NCBI GenBank assembly: GCA_001775445.1
Contig: MEWV01000009.1
Span: 1-33,950 of the forward strand
DNA from: Candidatus Adlerbacteria bacterium RIFCSPHIGHO2_02_FULL_54_18
GTDB lineage: Bacteria > Patescibacteriota > Minisyncoccia > Phycocordibacterales > SBAW01
Direction: 5' to 3'
DNA: 33,950 nucleotides
The position numbers and the translations under genes are program-made. The notes beneath the pieces were generated by a model. The model was not told where the DNA came from and searched no databases. It saw only the letters and a program-made list of their open reading frames with translations. The first letter of the stretch is position 1. Each line of letters begins with the position of its first letter. Positions 1 to 6,642 of this stretch are shown piece by piece.

Positions 1-1045
1 ACTCATTGCTTATATTGAGCTCGGCGCGGATGCCCGCCGCCTTCAATTGCTCTTGTGCCTGCTGTGCAAACGCCTGATGTGCCTCACCGATGGGGAGCAC
101 TGCTGCCTGTACGGGCGAGAGCCAGGTGGGGAAGGCGCCGGCATATTTTTCGATAAGAAAGGCCATAATGCGCTCAATGGCGCCGATAGACGAGCGGTGT
201 ATCACGAATGCGCGTTTTTTGCTGCCATCTTCGGCGGTGTAGTTTAAGTCAAAGCGGTCCGGCATACAAAAGTCGTATTGTACGGTAAAGGCCGTATCTT
301 CCTTGCCGTTGACGTTCTTCATTTGGATATCTATCTTCGGACCGTAAAAGGCGGCCTCATCCTTTGCCTCTTCAAAATCACCGCCGCGCTTTTGCATCAC
401 CGTACGCAAAAGGTCCTCGCTCTTCTCCCACGCGGCGTCGTTCTTATAGTATTTTTCGGTGTTGACTCGATCACCAAGAGAAAGCCGGTAACGATAATCT
501 ACTCCAAGCTGAAGTCCAAAAACAGTAGCCATATGCTCAATAAGGTCGAGCGCACTGTTTGCCTCGCTCGCGGCCTGCTCCTCGCTGGCGCAGATAATGT
601 GCGCATCGGCAAGGCAGAAGGTCCGGAGGCGCTGGAGCCCCATTAGCTCGCCGGACTGCTCATAGCGATAGAGCTGCGCGAGTTCGGCTATGCGCATAGG
701 CAGTTCGCGGTAGCTGTGCGGAGCGCTTAGATACATCTGAAAGTGATGCGGGCAAGTCATCGGACGGAGCATAAACTTGTCTCCGTCGATACCTATCGGC
801 GCATACATGGAGTCCTTGTAGTGCGGGTAATGGCCGGATTTTTCATACAGCTCCAGTCGGGCAAGATCGGGCGTATGCACATGGAGGTAGCCGCGTTTTG
901 TTTCCTCCTCGATAACAAACTTCTCAAGCTCGCGCTTTACTATTGCACCTTTCGGCAAAAACATAGGAAGACCTTTGCCTACCATAGGGTCTATATAAAA
1001 AAGTCCTAACTCAGGACCTAGTTTTTTGTGGTCTCGTTCTTCCAT
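1..1045 (-). CDS. thrS: Threonyl-tRNA synthetase, catalytic core form (partial, 3' end outside window)
   Basis: Charges tRNA-Thr with threonine in the cytoplasm. The visible 348 residues begin MEERDHKKLGPELGLFYID, which aligns with the point where the catalytic domain starts in full-length ThrRS, so the N-terminal TGS and editing (N2) domains are missing. The class II core is intact: a TCPHH segment carries the zinc cysteine, LADAHI the first zinc histidine, and VIHRSSIGAIERI carries the last zinc histidine and the motif 3 arginine. The frame runs off the left edge into the anticodon-binding domain (last visible residues SNE). The start at 1045 is chosen because homology begins there; an in-frame ATG at 1078 would add only 11 unlike residues (MRGCGRIENNY) and lies in the T-tract of the upstream terminator. 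No Shine-Dalgarno is visible. Very sure of identity; the start is fairly sure. Confidence 0.93.
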   Translation of the reverse strand, partial: MEERDHKKLGPELGLFYIDPMVGKGLPMFLPKGAIVKRELEKFVIEEETKRGYLHVHTPDLARLELYEKSGHYPHYKDSMYAPIGIDGDKFMLRPMTCPHHFQMYLSAPHSYRELPMRIAELAQLYRYEQSGELMGLQRLRTFCLADAHIICASEEQAASEANSALDLIEHMATVFGLQLGVDYRYRLSLGDRVNTEKYYKNDAAWEKSEDLLRTVMQKRGGDFEEAKDEAAFYGPKIDIQMKNVNGKEDTAFTVQYDFCMPDRFDLNYTAEDGSKKRAFVIHRSSIGAIERIMAFLIEKYAGAFPTWLSPVQAAVLPIGEAHQAFAQQAQEQLKAAGIRAELNISNE

Positions 1046-1079
1046 ATAATTATTCTCTATCCTACCGCAACCGCGCATA

Positions 1080-1116
1080 AAAGAAAAACCCCGCTCCGGC
1101 GTAGTGGAGAGGGGTT
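1080..1116 (-). terminator. Intrinsic terminator of the small-gene operon
   Basis: On the minus strand the arms at 1116-1106 and 1097-1087 (AACCCCTCTCC and GGAGCGGGGTT) pair with one mismatch around an 8-nt loop. They are followed by TTTCTTTT. It lies between the 145-aa gene and thrS, so it ends the upstream operon. On the plus strand no T-tract follows the stem, so it seems one-directional. Confidence 0.75.
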
Positions 1117-1132
1117 GTTGCCCGTGGGGTGA

Positions 1133-1570
1133 TTACGCTACGCCGCGGTCGGTGTTATCCACCGCCAACCGCGGGCGAGGACGCGGCAGAGCAGCCGTGG
1201 CGGCTTCTTGCATAAGCGGAATTTGTTTTACCGCGTAGCAAAGTATGCGGCACGCATCGCGCGAAAGCAGGCCGGCGTTCTCGACAACCGCCCCGAACAC
1301 GCAGGTGTGCCGCAACAAGATGTCCTCCTCGCAAGCGAGGTAGAAGTACTCGAGCTCTGGGTAAAATAGCCCAAGTACAGAGCGTAAAAATGAGGTCGCC
1401 TCTACCCGCGCCTCCCAGTCGTCCGACTGCGCGACGGCCGCAATTTTTTGCAGGACAACGCCAGCAATATACTGGCATTGCATTTCATAGTTAGGACCGT
1501 CGAGCTTTACCGCCCAACTGGCTGCCCCTCGCGCCTCGTATAGAGTTTTCTTCAGTTCCCAAGTTGTCAT
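1133..1570 (-). CDS. Hypothetical protein, 145 aa, last gene of a three-gene operon
   Basis: I do not recognise this family. From the ATG at 1570 the product is 145 residues, starts MTTWELKKTLYEARG and looks soluble and mainly helical. It has cysteines spread through the middle (QCQYI, ACEED, RHTCVF, ACRILCYA) and a proline/arginine-rich tail near residues 128-134. The frame stays open upstream to 1672 with a non-ATG start. The ATG at 1570 is preferred because it directly follows the stop of the upstream 52-aa gene and has an AGGGG Shine-Dalgarno-like run about 6 nt before it that overlaps that stop. This layout suggests translational coupling. The terminator at 1080-1116 follows it. Function unknown. 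Confidence 0.6.
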   Translation of the reverse strand: MTTWELKKTLYEARGAASWAVKLDGPNYEMQCQYIAGVVLQKIAAVAQSDDWEARVEATSFLRSVLGLFYPELEYFYLACEEDILLRHTCVFGAVVENAGLLSRDACRILCYAVKQIPLMQEAATAALPRPRPRLAVDNTDRGVA

Positions 1571-1580
1571 GGTGCTACCC

Positions 1581-1739
1581 CTACTTGCCACGGACAATAT
1601 CTTCAATATGTCCCCTCTTAGTAAGAGCAACTCGCCGAAGAAACTCCTCGCGCATCTTCCGATCGAGCTCACCGAGTTGGTATTCCTCTTCGGTGAGGTT
1701 GCGAATGACGCGGAGCCCCTTATTAACGGGCTGGTTCAT
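1581..1739 (-). CDS. Small hypothetical protein, 52 aa
   Basis: The product starts MNQPVNKGLRVIRNLTEEE and is a charged, probably helical peptide with no membrane segment. A textbook Shine-Dalgarno (GGAGG, 8 nt before the ATG) fixes the start at 1739. An in-frame ATG at 1754 would add five residues (MEDNK) but overlaps that Shine-Dalgarno. The TAG stop is 10 nt before the ATG of the 145-aa gene, and a 31-aa hydrophobic peptide gene lies 16 nt upstream, so the three form one transcription unit. I do not recognise the family. The strong ribosome binding site and tight spacing are the main evidence that it is real. Confidence 0.6.
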   Translation of the reverse strand: MNQPVNKGLRVIRNLTEEEYQLGELDRKMREEFLRRVALTKRGHIEDIVRGK

Positions 1740-1755
1740 TTTATTATCCTCCATG

Positions 1756-1851
1756 TTATTGGAGTCCTGCGAGTTGCAGAACTCCGGGTATATGACCGGT
1801 CTCGGAGAGTATCATCACCGCGACCACTAGAGCGACTAGGGACTTTAACAT
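1756..1851 (-). CDS. Very small hydrophobic peptide, 31 aa, first gene of the operon
   Basis: The reading frame begins MLKSLVALVVAVMILSETG and ends QLAGLQ. Residues 3-16 form a hydrophobic stretch after a lysine, consistent with a short membrane-inserted peptide or leader peptide. An AGAGGGG Shine-Dalgarno lies 5-6 nt before the ATG. A near-consensus sigma-70 promoter is about 35 bp upstream, so the mRNA would have a 5' leader of roughly 28 nt. Membrane location, or a role as an upstream regulatory peptide for the next two genes, is inference. The start region forms one arm of an 11-bp inverted repeat (see 1855-1921). Confidence 0.5.
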   Translation of the reverse strand: MLKSLVALVVAVMILSETGHIPGVLQLAGLQ

Positions 1852-1854
1852 GAT

Positions 1855-1921
1855 AACCCCTCTTGCTTTTTTACTTCTGGCAAAAAGAATACTCCTTTTC
1901 TGCTAAATGTCAAGAGGGGTT
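1855..1921. repeat. 11-bp perfect inverted repeat spanning promoter and ribosome binding site
   Basis: AACCCCTCTTG at 1855-1865 matches CAAGAGGGGTT at 1911-1921 as an inverted repeat 45 bp apart. On the minus strand the first arm overlaps the end of the -35 box and the second carries the AGAGGGG ribosome binding site of the 31-aa gene. Only transcripts that read through from dnaE contain both arms; transcripts from the local promoter start between them. Confidence 0.6.
1886..1913 (-). promoter_or_regulatory. Sigma-70-type promoter of the small-gene operon
   Basis: On the minus strand TTGACA (1913-1908) and TATTCT (1891-1886) are separated by 16 bp. The -35 is a perfect consensus. The expected start of transcription is near 1879. 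Confidence 0.75.
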
Positions 1922-1929
1922 GTGCACAC

Positions 1930-4900
1930 CTACAGCGCCTTCAGTTTTTCGGCCACGAGCGAGAGTTCGCCGTTGCGGTTGGAGAGCCGGCCTTTGAGCG
2001 CGATGCAATTGTCGACCACCACTAGTGCCTTATGCTCGGCAAAACTTTTTGGGAAGATGACCGCCTCAATCGATCCATCGTAGTCGGCAATTTTTATAAA
2101 AGCCATCTGCTCGCCGCCGCGGGTCAGCACCACGCGCACGCTTTCTATCATCCCCGCAGCCACGGTCGTGGTGCCCGGGCGCACCTGCTGTTTCATCTGC
2201 CCGATAGTGAGCGCCTTGCCCGCGGCATGAGCGTTGCGCAACTTGTCTTTTACTCGGTCGAGCGGATGCCCCGAGACATAGAGCCCAAGGAGCTCCTTTT
2301 CCCACAGTAGCCGTTCGGCGAGCGGCGCTTCGGGCGCGGGGGGGAGCAGGAGGTCGCTTGTACCGCCGAGCCCGGCAAAGAGCGACTCATTTCCCTGGTC
2401 TTTTGCGCTGCGATGATACTCGAGTAGGAGTTCGAGGTGGGCGAGCATCGCTCCGCGTCCGCCGTCGGAGTACCCGCTTCCCCCGAGTTGGTCGAGTGCC
2501 CCGCTTTGTATCAGCGCCTCGAGCGACTTTTTATTAAGGTTTTGATCGGTAATACGGCGCAGAAAGTCCGACAGCGAAATAAACGTTCCGCCGCGCTTGC
2601 GTTCGGCGATAATAGCGTCGGCGATGCCACGCCCGAAGTTTTTTATAGAATAGAGTCCAAAGCGGATACTGTCCTCCATCGCCCCTTTGGCGAGTGCGGC
2701 CGCCTTTTCTGTCTTTTGTGCGCTCGCGCCGAGCACTACGGTAAAGTCGCCGAAGCTGCTTTGGACATCCGGCGGGAGCACCGGAAGTCCCATCCGTTTG
2801 CACTCCGCGACCATGGTAGAAATGGTGTCGACATCGCCCGCCTCGGCGGTCAAGACCGCCGCCATATACTCGAGGGGGAAGTTGGCCTTCATATAGGCGG
2901 TCTGGTAGGCCACGCGCCCGTAGCTTGCGGCGTGTGCTTTGTTGAACCCGTATGCGGCAAAGGGCTCAATGAGCTTCCACAATTTTTCCGCAAGGGCCGC
3001 TGAGAGTTTGCCGTAGTTTATAAACCCCTTAATCAGTTTTTCTTTCTCGGCTTGCATTACCGCCGGGATTTTTTTTCCCATCGCTTTGCGCAGAATATCG
3101 GCCTCAAGCCAACTGTAGCCGCCGAGTTTTATAGCGGTCAAGAGTACGTCGTCCTGGTATACCAGCACTCCGTAAGAAAAGTCGAGATATTCCTTCATCC
3201 GTGGGTCGAGGTAGTGGATCATATGCGGGTTATGCTTGCGCTCTATATATTGCGGAATGGTCTCCATCGGCCCGGGCCTAAAAAGCGCCACCATCGCGTT
3301 GATGTCGTGGATAGTGGTGGGGCGCAACTCTTTTAGGTAGCGTGTCATACCGGAGCCATTGAGCTGGAAAGTGCCTTCCGTCTCGCCGCGCGCCAGCATC
3401 TCAAAGGTCTTGGAGTCGTCCACGGGGACGTTTTCTATATCCACCTGCACGCCGCGCGTCTTTTCAACAAGCCGCACCGCGTCGGCCAGTATTGCCAGAT
3501 TGCGGATGCCGAGGAAGTCGAACTTAAGGAGCCCCGCGTCTTCTATCGAGTACATATCGTACTGCGTGATGGTCTTTCCGCCTTTAGGATCGAGCTGGAG
3601 CGGCGCGTAGTCGGTGAGCGGTGTCGGCGCTATAACGACACCCGCCGCGTGCACGCCGACGTGCCGCGCGCATCCCTCAATTGTACGGCCTAGGTCTATT
3701 ATTTCTTTGACCTCCTCCTCGTTCTCATACATTTTTTTTAACTCCGGGCTTTCCTCAAGCGCGCGCTCAAGCGTCATAGGGAAGCCCTGCGAACCAAAGG
3801 GGGTTGCCTTTGCTATCGCGTCTCCAATGCCGTAGGCGTAGCCGAGAGCGCGCGCCACATCGCGCACCACTCCGCGCGCAAGCATCGTTCCGAAAGTGCC
3901 TATCTGGGCAACCTGTGCAGAGCCGTATTTGGCGCGGACGTACTCTATCACCTCCTCGCGCCGGTTGTCCGCAAAGTCCATATCAATGTCGGGCGGCGAA
4001 GGGCGCTCGGGATTAAGAAACCGCTCAAACGGGAGTTTGTACTCCAAAGGATCCACATTGGTAATGCCGGTCACATAGGTCACCAAGGATCCGGCGACCG
4101 AGCCGCGGATAGTGGTCAGTATTTTATGCTCGCGCGCATAGGCGAGCAGGTCTGCGACTACCAAAAAGTAGGGCGCATAGCCCTTGTCGGTGATTATTTT
4201 AAACTCATACTCGACGCGCTCGCGCACCGCATTGTTTGCCGAACCGAATCTTTTTTTAATCCCTTCCTCTATAAGTATCCGCAACTCTTCGTTGTAGTTG
4301 CTATGGGGCGGTAGGGGAAAGTGGGGGAACACCCACGTGCCCAACTGGAGCTCCACAGTGCACTGCTTTGCTATTTCTTGTGTGCGTGCAATCTGCGCTT
4401 CGGTATATTTTTTTGCAATGTCTGTAGCGGTGGGGAAAAAGTACGCTGCATCTTCCTCGGCAACTCCTCCCTCCTCGGAGGGGCCGCGGTTTTCTATAGC
4501 ACGCAGTACCTCCCACGCTCTCCTGTCCTTTGGCTCCAGGTAGTATGTTTGAGGAAGCGCAATAGTGGTGTCGTACGGGTCAAGCTCGATAAGCCCTGCA
4601 GAGCGCTCCGCAAGCATTTCTCGCGTGAGTGGCGTGCCTTGCGCGTTGTGCACGTGCGTCTCGGTGACGAGCCACATCAAGTTTTTATATCCGACGATGT
4701 CTTTGGCGTAGAGGAGCACGCGCTTGCCGCCCTCTAGCGAGGCATCAAGCCCCAAGATGGGTTTGATGCTCGCCGCCTTGCACTCTTTGTAAAACTCGAT
4801 GGCACCGTAGAGATTGTCGATGTCCGTGAGCGCCAGCGCTTCGTAGCCCTGCTCTTTTGCTTTTTTGACCAAGTCGGGGATTTTTGGTAGTGCTTTAAGA

Positions 4901-4944
4901 AGCGAGTAGTGTGAGTGCACGTGGAGCGGTACAAAACCTGACAT
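1930..4944 (-). CDS. dnaE: DNA polymerase III subunit alpha
   Basis: Replicative polymerase, 1004 residues, shorter than E. coli DnaE (1160). The N-terminal PHP domain begins LHVHSHYSLL, with LTDIDNLYGAIEFY after it. It looks internally trimmed, moving quickly to the segment equivalent to the end of PHP (YYLEPKDRRAWEVLRAIENRG, near residue 150). The catalytic palm has PDIDMDFAD, with two metal-binding aspartates, and the third in KFDFLG. The helix-hairpin-helix region includes GYSWLEADILRKAMGKK and AYGFNKAHAASYG. An OB fold closes the protein (from about TTTVAAGMIESVRV), and it ends there, lacking most of the C-terminal tau-binding part of E. coli DnaE. The start is ATG 4944. A perfect TATAAT lies 6 nt upstream, so the mRNA is probably leaderless. 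No terminator is seen after the stop. Confidence 0.97.
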   Translation of the reverse strand: MSGFVPLHVHSHYSLLKALPKIPDLVKKAKEQGYEALALTDIDNLYGAIEFYKECKAASIKPILGLDASLEGGKRVLLYAKDIVGYKNLMWLVTETHVHNAQGTPLTREMLAERSAGLIELDPYDTTIALPQTYYLEPKDRRAWEVLRAIENRGPSEEGGVAEEDAAYFFPTATDIAKKYTEAQIARTQEIAKQCTVELQLGTWVFPHFPLPPHSNYNEELRILIEEGIKKRFGSANNAVRERVEYEFKIITDKGYAPYFLVVADLLAYAREHKILTTIRGSVAGSLVTYVTGITNVDPLEYKLPFERFLNPERPSPPDIDMDFADNRREEVIEYVRAKYGSAQVAQIGTFGTMLARGVVRDVARALGYAYGIGDAIAKATPFGSQGFPMTLERALEESPELKKMYENEEEVKEIIDLGRTIEGCARHVGVHAAGVVIAPTPLTDYAPLQLDPKGGKTITQYDMYSIEDAGLLKFDFLGIRNLAILADAVRLVEKTRGVQVDIENVPVDDSKTFEMLARGETEGTFQLNGSGMTRYLKELRPTTIHDINAMVALFRPGPMETIPQYIERKHNPHMIHYLDPRMKEYLDFSYGVLVYQDDVLLTAIKLGGYSWLEADILRKAMGKKIPAVMQAEKEKLIKGFINYGKLSAALAEKLWKLIEPFAAYGFNKAHAASYGRVAYQTAYMKANFPLEYMAAVLTAEAGDVDTISTMVAECKRMGLPVLPPDVQSSFGDFTVVLGASAQKTEKAAALAKGAMEDSIRFGLYSIKNFGRGIADAIIAERKRGGTFISLSDFLRRITDQNLNKKSLEALIQSGALDQLGGSGYSDGGRGAMLAHLELLLEYHRSAKDQGNESLFAGLGGTSDLLLPPAPEAPLAERLLWEKELLGLYVSGHPLDRVKDKLRNAHAAGKALTIGQMKQQVRPGTTTVAAGMIESVRVVLTRGGEQMAFIKIADYDGSIEAVIFPKSFAEHKALVVVDNCIALKGRLSNRNGELSLVAEKLKAL

Positions 4945-4950
4945 GTGTCG

Positions 4951-4956
4951 ATTATA
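4951..4956 (-). promoter_or_regulatory. -10 box of dnaE (leaderless)
   Basis: On the minus strand TATAAT ends 6 nt before the dnaE ATG. A start 6-7 nt downstream of the box would fall on the ATG itself. No clear -35 is seen. Confidence 0.65.
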
Positions 4957-5022
4957 CGCTTATCTCGCCCCTTTGAGCGAGCTCGGTTATTATGGCGACA
5001 GAAAATAGAAGGAGGAGGTACC

Positions 5023-5229
5023 ATGAGAGTTGTCTATGCAGTCACAGAGGTAGTGGCAATGATGATCTGTTTCGTAATAATAATACTGCTCTTGCTGGGA
5101 CAGATCGGTGGGTTTCTCACAGCGCCGCTTCAGTCATTCGCTACTGGGGTGGATATATTGTGGATAAGCTTGGGTCTTGTGCTAGTCATTAATATCTCAC
5201 GTTTTCTGCGTAGAAGGTGTAGTTCCTAA
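5023..5229 (+). CDS. Small two-helix membrane protein, 68 aa
   Basis: I do not recognise this family. The start at 5023 is fixed by a very strong Shine-Dalgarno (GGAGGAGG at 5011-5018); the frame is open further upstream but without a ribosome binding site. The product starts MRVVYAVTEVVAMMICF and has two hydrophobic segments, residues about 9-27 and 43-60. It ends with a basic tail (RFLRRRCSS), suggesting a small inner-membrane protein with its C-terminus in the cytoplasm. It is divergent from dnaE, with a 78-bp gap between start codons. Downstream is the AT-rich repeat-flanked cassette. Function unknown. Confidence 0.65.
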   Translation: MRVVYAVTEVVAMMICFVIIILLLLGQIGGFLTAPLQSFATGVDILWISLGLVLVINISRFLRRRCSS

Positions 5230-5242
5230 ACAAGCACGGTTC

Positions 5243-5265
5243 CTAAAGAACAGTTTTTTCTTTAG
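5243..5265. other. AT-rich hairpin after the 68-aa gene
   Basis: CTAAAGAA (5243-5250) pairs with TTCTTTAG (5258-5265) around a 7-nt loop. There is no T-tract after the stem, so it is at best a weak terminator. Just before it, GTTCCTAAA occurs twice (from 5222 and 5239), a minor 9-bp direct repeat. Confidence 0.35.
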
Positions 5266-5268
5266 TAG

Positions 5269-5310
5269 AATATTCAATAATTTTAACGGTCGTGAAAGTT
5301 ATGGAATATT
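5269..5310. repeat. 42-bp direct repeat, copy 1 (downstream of the PaaX/Cas2-like gene)
   Basis: It matches copy 2 at 5889-5930 at 36 of 42 positions. From 5284 to 5310 there is only one difference in 27 bases. This copy starts AATATTC and ends GAATATT, an inverted pair, and also contains TAAC...GTTA inverted. It ends at the last base of the neighbouring CDS. Confidence 0.8.
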
Positions 5311-5891
5311 TAACTCAACATAAAATGGGTTTTTACTTTTGAGTCGTTCTCTATTTTCTCTACAACCATATAAAGGACGGCATTGCCTATCTGTAAGTCG
5401 GCTTTGACCAACGCCATAAAATCTTCGCAATCGTATGGATAGATCCACACGCTATCTTGTAATCGATAAAAACCAGCGGTGCGCATGGTAAGCCGGAGTT
5501 TATCGCGCGTGCCTCGGCGGTATTCCGGTATATCAAAAATAACTACCCGCCAGCGCTTGTCCCAACGTTTCTTTTTCTGTAACTGAAGAGTAGTCTTTTG
5601 TTCTTCGAGCGCGAGTACACGCCGTCCCGCCGGCGTAATACGGACTAACTTTCTACCATTTTCTCTAATGAAGACAACAAACCCTTTATTGGCAAGACGC
5701 ATGAGAGTATCGTTTACTTGATGCTTAAATCGATATGGATTGCGCTTTTTGTTTCCTAACAACTTGAGAATGTTTATCCGCGGAGCAGCTCCGATCATAA
5801 CCATTCCGCCGATTAGAAGGGTAGTAAGCAGGGCTTTTTGTATACTCTCCCGCCGCCTGATCTTTTTTGCTCCCGCTTCAACTGTTTTCAT
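5310..5891 (-). CDS. PaaX-like winged-helix regulator with Cas2-like C-terminal domain
   Basis: From the ATG at 5891 the product is 193 residues; a TTG at 5897 is a less likely start. Residues 1-50 are basic with a hydrophobic helix at 18-36. Residues about 55-105 look like a winged helix (LMRLANKGFVVFIRENG, then LVRITPAGRRVL). Residues about 110-185 look like the ferredoxin-like Cas2/PaaX C-terminal fold: RWRVVIFDIPEYRRGTRDKL places the conserved Asp at about 120, then GFYRLQDSVWIYPYD. PaaX-type proteins are transcriptional repressors; Cas2 is part of the CRISPR adaptation complex. No CRISPR array or other cas gene is nearby, so a regulator is more likely. The gene is visibly more AT-rich than its neighbours. 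A TATAAA box lies 8 nt before the ATG, and repeat copy 2 covers both promoter and start codon, which suggests autoregulation (inference). Confidence 0.75.
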   Translation of the reverse strand: MKTVEAGAKKIRRRESIQKALLTTLLIGGMVMIGAAPRINILKLLGNKKRNPYRFKHQVNDTLMRLANKGFVVFIRENGRKLVRITPAGRRVLALEEQKTTLQLQKKKRWDKRWRVVIFDIPEYRRGTRDKLRLTMRTAGFYRLQDSVWIYPYDCEDFMALVKADLQIGNAVLYMVVEKIENDSKVKTHFMLS

Positions 5892-5930
5892 ATTCAAAGT
5901 TTATAACGGTCGTGAAGGTTATGGAATATT
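5889..5930. repeat. 42-bp direct repeat, copy 2 (over the divergent promoter region)
   Basis: Second copy of the repeat at 5269-5310, 620 bp away in the same orientation. It covers the start codon and the likely -10 box (TATAAA) of the PaaX/Cas2-like gene and lies just upstream of rnhB. The inner ATAAC and GTTAT are inverted around GGTCGTGAAG, so it could be an operator for a dimeric regulator (inference). Confidence 0.8.
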
Positions 5931-5954
5931 GATGGGTGTGGACAAGAGATTTGA

Positions 5955-5960
5955 TATACT
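5955..5960 (+). promoter_or_regulatory. Extended -10 box of rnhB (leaderless)
   Basis: TGATATACT is a TGn-extended -10 box. TATACT ends 7 nt before the ATG at 5968, so the transcript would begin at or next to the start codon. Confidence 0.6.
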
Positions 5961-5967
5961 CACGGCA

Positions 5968-6564
5968 ATGGCACCCGTCATTATTGGGGTAGATGAGGCG
6001 GGGCGGGGGTCCTTGGCCGGGCCGGTGGCGGTCGGGGTTGTGGCTGCTTCCCCGGGGTTAAACTTAAGGAGGATGTTCCCGGGGCTCAACGACTCTAAAC
6101 AACTGTCGCCCCGCAAACGTGCAGAGATTTATGACGAAGCTCTGCGCCGGGCGAAGGCAGGGGACATTAAGTTTTGTGTACGGCTCTCGCCCGCACTATA
6201 TATAGACACTTTTGGTATCGTGCGCGCGGTGCGCCGCAGCGTGTGGAGTGGCGTGCGCGCTCTCTCGCCCGACACGCGAGGGGTAAAAATATTTTTAGAC
6301 GGACTATTGGCGGCTCCTCCCGAGTATGAGCAAGAGACCATTATCAAGGGTGATGCGCTGGTGCCAGTTATCTCGCTCGCCTCTATTGTGGCCAAGGTTA
6401 CGCGCGATAGAGTGATGGAGCGGCTCTCAAAAAAGTACCCGGAGTATGGATTTGAGAGGCACAAAGGGTATGGCACGCTCTCGCATTACCGGGCTATTAA
6501 GCTCCACGGGTTGTGCGACATCCACCGCCGCACGTATTGCAAGATGAAAGAAACTAGCGTATAA
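5968..6564 (+). CDS. rnhB: Ribonuclease HII
   Basis: Cleaves the RNA strand of RNA-DNA hybrids and removes misincorporated ribonucleotides. The product is 198 residues, near the usual size. It opens MAPVIIGVDEAGRGSLAGP, which carries the family's DEAGRG motif with two catalytic acids. The third acid is the Asp of FLDGLL, and the fourth lies in the SIVAKVTRDR segment. GLNDSKQLS and RHKGYGT are further family motifs. The start at 5968 is preferred over an ATG at 5932 and a much longer open frame from 5740, because homology begins at MAPVII and an extended -10 box sits 7 nt upstream. The extra upstream residues run antisense through the neighbouring gene and resemble nothing. The stop overlaps the -10 box of the next gene. 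Confidence 0.95.
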   Translation: MAPVIIGVDEAGRGSLAGPVAVGVVAASPGLNLRRMFPGLNDSKQLSPRKRAEIYDEALRRAKAGDIKFCVRLSPALYIDTFGIVRAVRRSVWSGVRALSPDTRGVKIFLDGLLAAPPEYEQETIIKGDALVPVISLASIVAKVTRDRVMERLSKKYPEYGFERHKGYGTLSHYRAIKLHGLCDIHRRTYCKMKETSV

Positions 6565-6565
6565 T
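6537..6565 (+). promoter_or_regulatory. Sigma-70-type promoter inside the end of rnhB
   Basis: TTGCAA (6537-6542) and a perfect TATAAT (6560-6565) are separated by 17 bp. The -10 box overlaps the rnhB stop codon. The expected transcript starts near 6572 and has a leader of about 70 nt before the Cys-rich gene. Confidence 0.75.
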
Positions 6566-6642
6566 TCGTCTCCAGGTACAGCGTTCTTGTTTTGTTTCAC
6601 CGGCGTATCTTTTTTCAGCCAGAAAATCTAGGGAGACTACCC

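Noticed and set aside
1133..1672. Longer 179-residue version of the 145-aa protein
   Set aside because: The extra N-terminus overlaps the well-supported 52-aa gene in another frame and lacks an ATG with a ribosome binding site.
5269..5930. CRISPR remnant suggested by a Cas2-like gene beside repeats
   Set aside because: Only two repeat copies exist, separated by a whole gene, with no spacer-sized intervals and no cas1, so it is not a CRISPR array.
5740..5967. N-terminal extension of rnhB by 76 residues
   Set aside because: The extra part is antisense to the PaaX/Cas2-like gene and unlike RNase HII. A -10 box and family homology place the start at 5968.
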